Source of the DNA: an uncultured Prochlorococcus sp.
Lineage (GTDB): Bacteria > Cyanobacteriota > Cyanobacteriia > PCC-6307 > Cyanobiaceae
Direction: 5' to 3'
DNA: 64,000 nucleotides
Assembly: GCA_902519235.1 (NCBI GenBank)
Contig: CABYJE010000003.1
Coordinates: 1 to 64,000 of the forward strand
The position numbers and the translations under genes are program-made. The notes beneath the pieces are model-generated. The model was not told the DNA's origin. It worked only from the letters and a program-made list of their open reading frames with translations, and searched no databases. Shown here piece after piece: positions 63,730 to 64,000 of the stretch. Every line of letters begins with the position of its first letter. Position 1 is the first letter of the stretch.

Positions 63730-63741
63730 ACAATTTAAAAT

Positions 63742-64000
63742 TTAGGATTCAGGTCCAAACAAGGAATCAGGTGAGATCCCTCCAAAAGTGGTTGTAATAT
63801 TTTCCGGGGTAAACACTTCAGAGGTTTCGCCATAAGCTACAACAGTTTTATTTATTAAAAGAACCAAATCACAAAATTCACGGACATGAATCATATCGTG
63901 CGTTGATAATAATATGGTTTTCCCCTCATTTTTAAATTGAATAAATAATTCCGAGATAAGTTTCTCAGTTCTTATATCAACACCTGAAAAAGGCTCATCA
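63742..64000 (-). CDS. Mn/Zn ABC transporter ATP-binding protein, partial (runs off right edge)
   Basis: Reverse-strand C-terminus ...DEPFSGVDIRTEKLISELFIQFKNEGKTILLSTHDMIHVREFCDLVLLINKTVVAYGETSEVFTPENITTTFGGISPDSLFGPES*. Confidence 0.88.
   Translation of the reverse strand, partial: DEPFSGVDIRTEKLISELFIQFKNEGKTILLSTHDMIHVREFCDLVLLINKTVVAYGETSEVFTPENITTTFGGISPDSLFGPES

Overview
The window is AT-rich cyanobacterial chromosome that looks like high-light Prochlorococcus. Supporting evidence is a Pcb chlorophyll a/b antenna gene, a CrtL-type lycopene cyclase, SulP, MenB/MenD, GlgA and very small intergenic gaps. From about 14.4 kb to 64 kb it is mostly ordinary dense core gene content: metA, metY-like, fur, mscS-like, pcb, hisS, acs, polyprenyl synthase, murI, amidase, comB, aroA, glmU, murF, glgA, menB, menD, lepB, and Mn/Zn ABC transport genes. 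The first ~10.9 kb is accessory DNA ending at an intact tRNA-Ser(TGA) at 10804..10890. A 45-bp direct repeat of the 5' part of that tRNA lies at 3843..3887. It bounds a ~7-kb tycheposon/satellite-like integrative element with an Xis-like HTH, primase-polymerase, VapE-type helicase, a small-gene operon with a possible small-terminase-like protein, a zinc-ribbon protein and a tyrosine recombinase. A second tyrosine recombinase sits at the same ~210-bp distance upstream of the half-tRNA, which suggests two elements stacked in tandem, the outer one decaying. The sequence also suggests a lambda-like attachment architecture (paired GTGGCCT repeats, 14-bp pitch, at both element ends), an A9 candidate slippery site, a half-tRNA that keeps a TATAAT box, and, outside the element, a ribbon-helix-helix/GIY-YIG-like gene pair preceded by helically phased palindromes. 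All functional calls come from reading motifs by eye. No searches were run.
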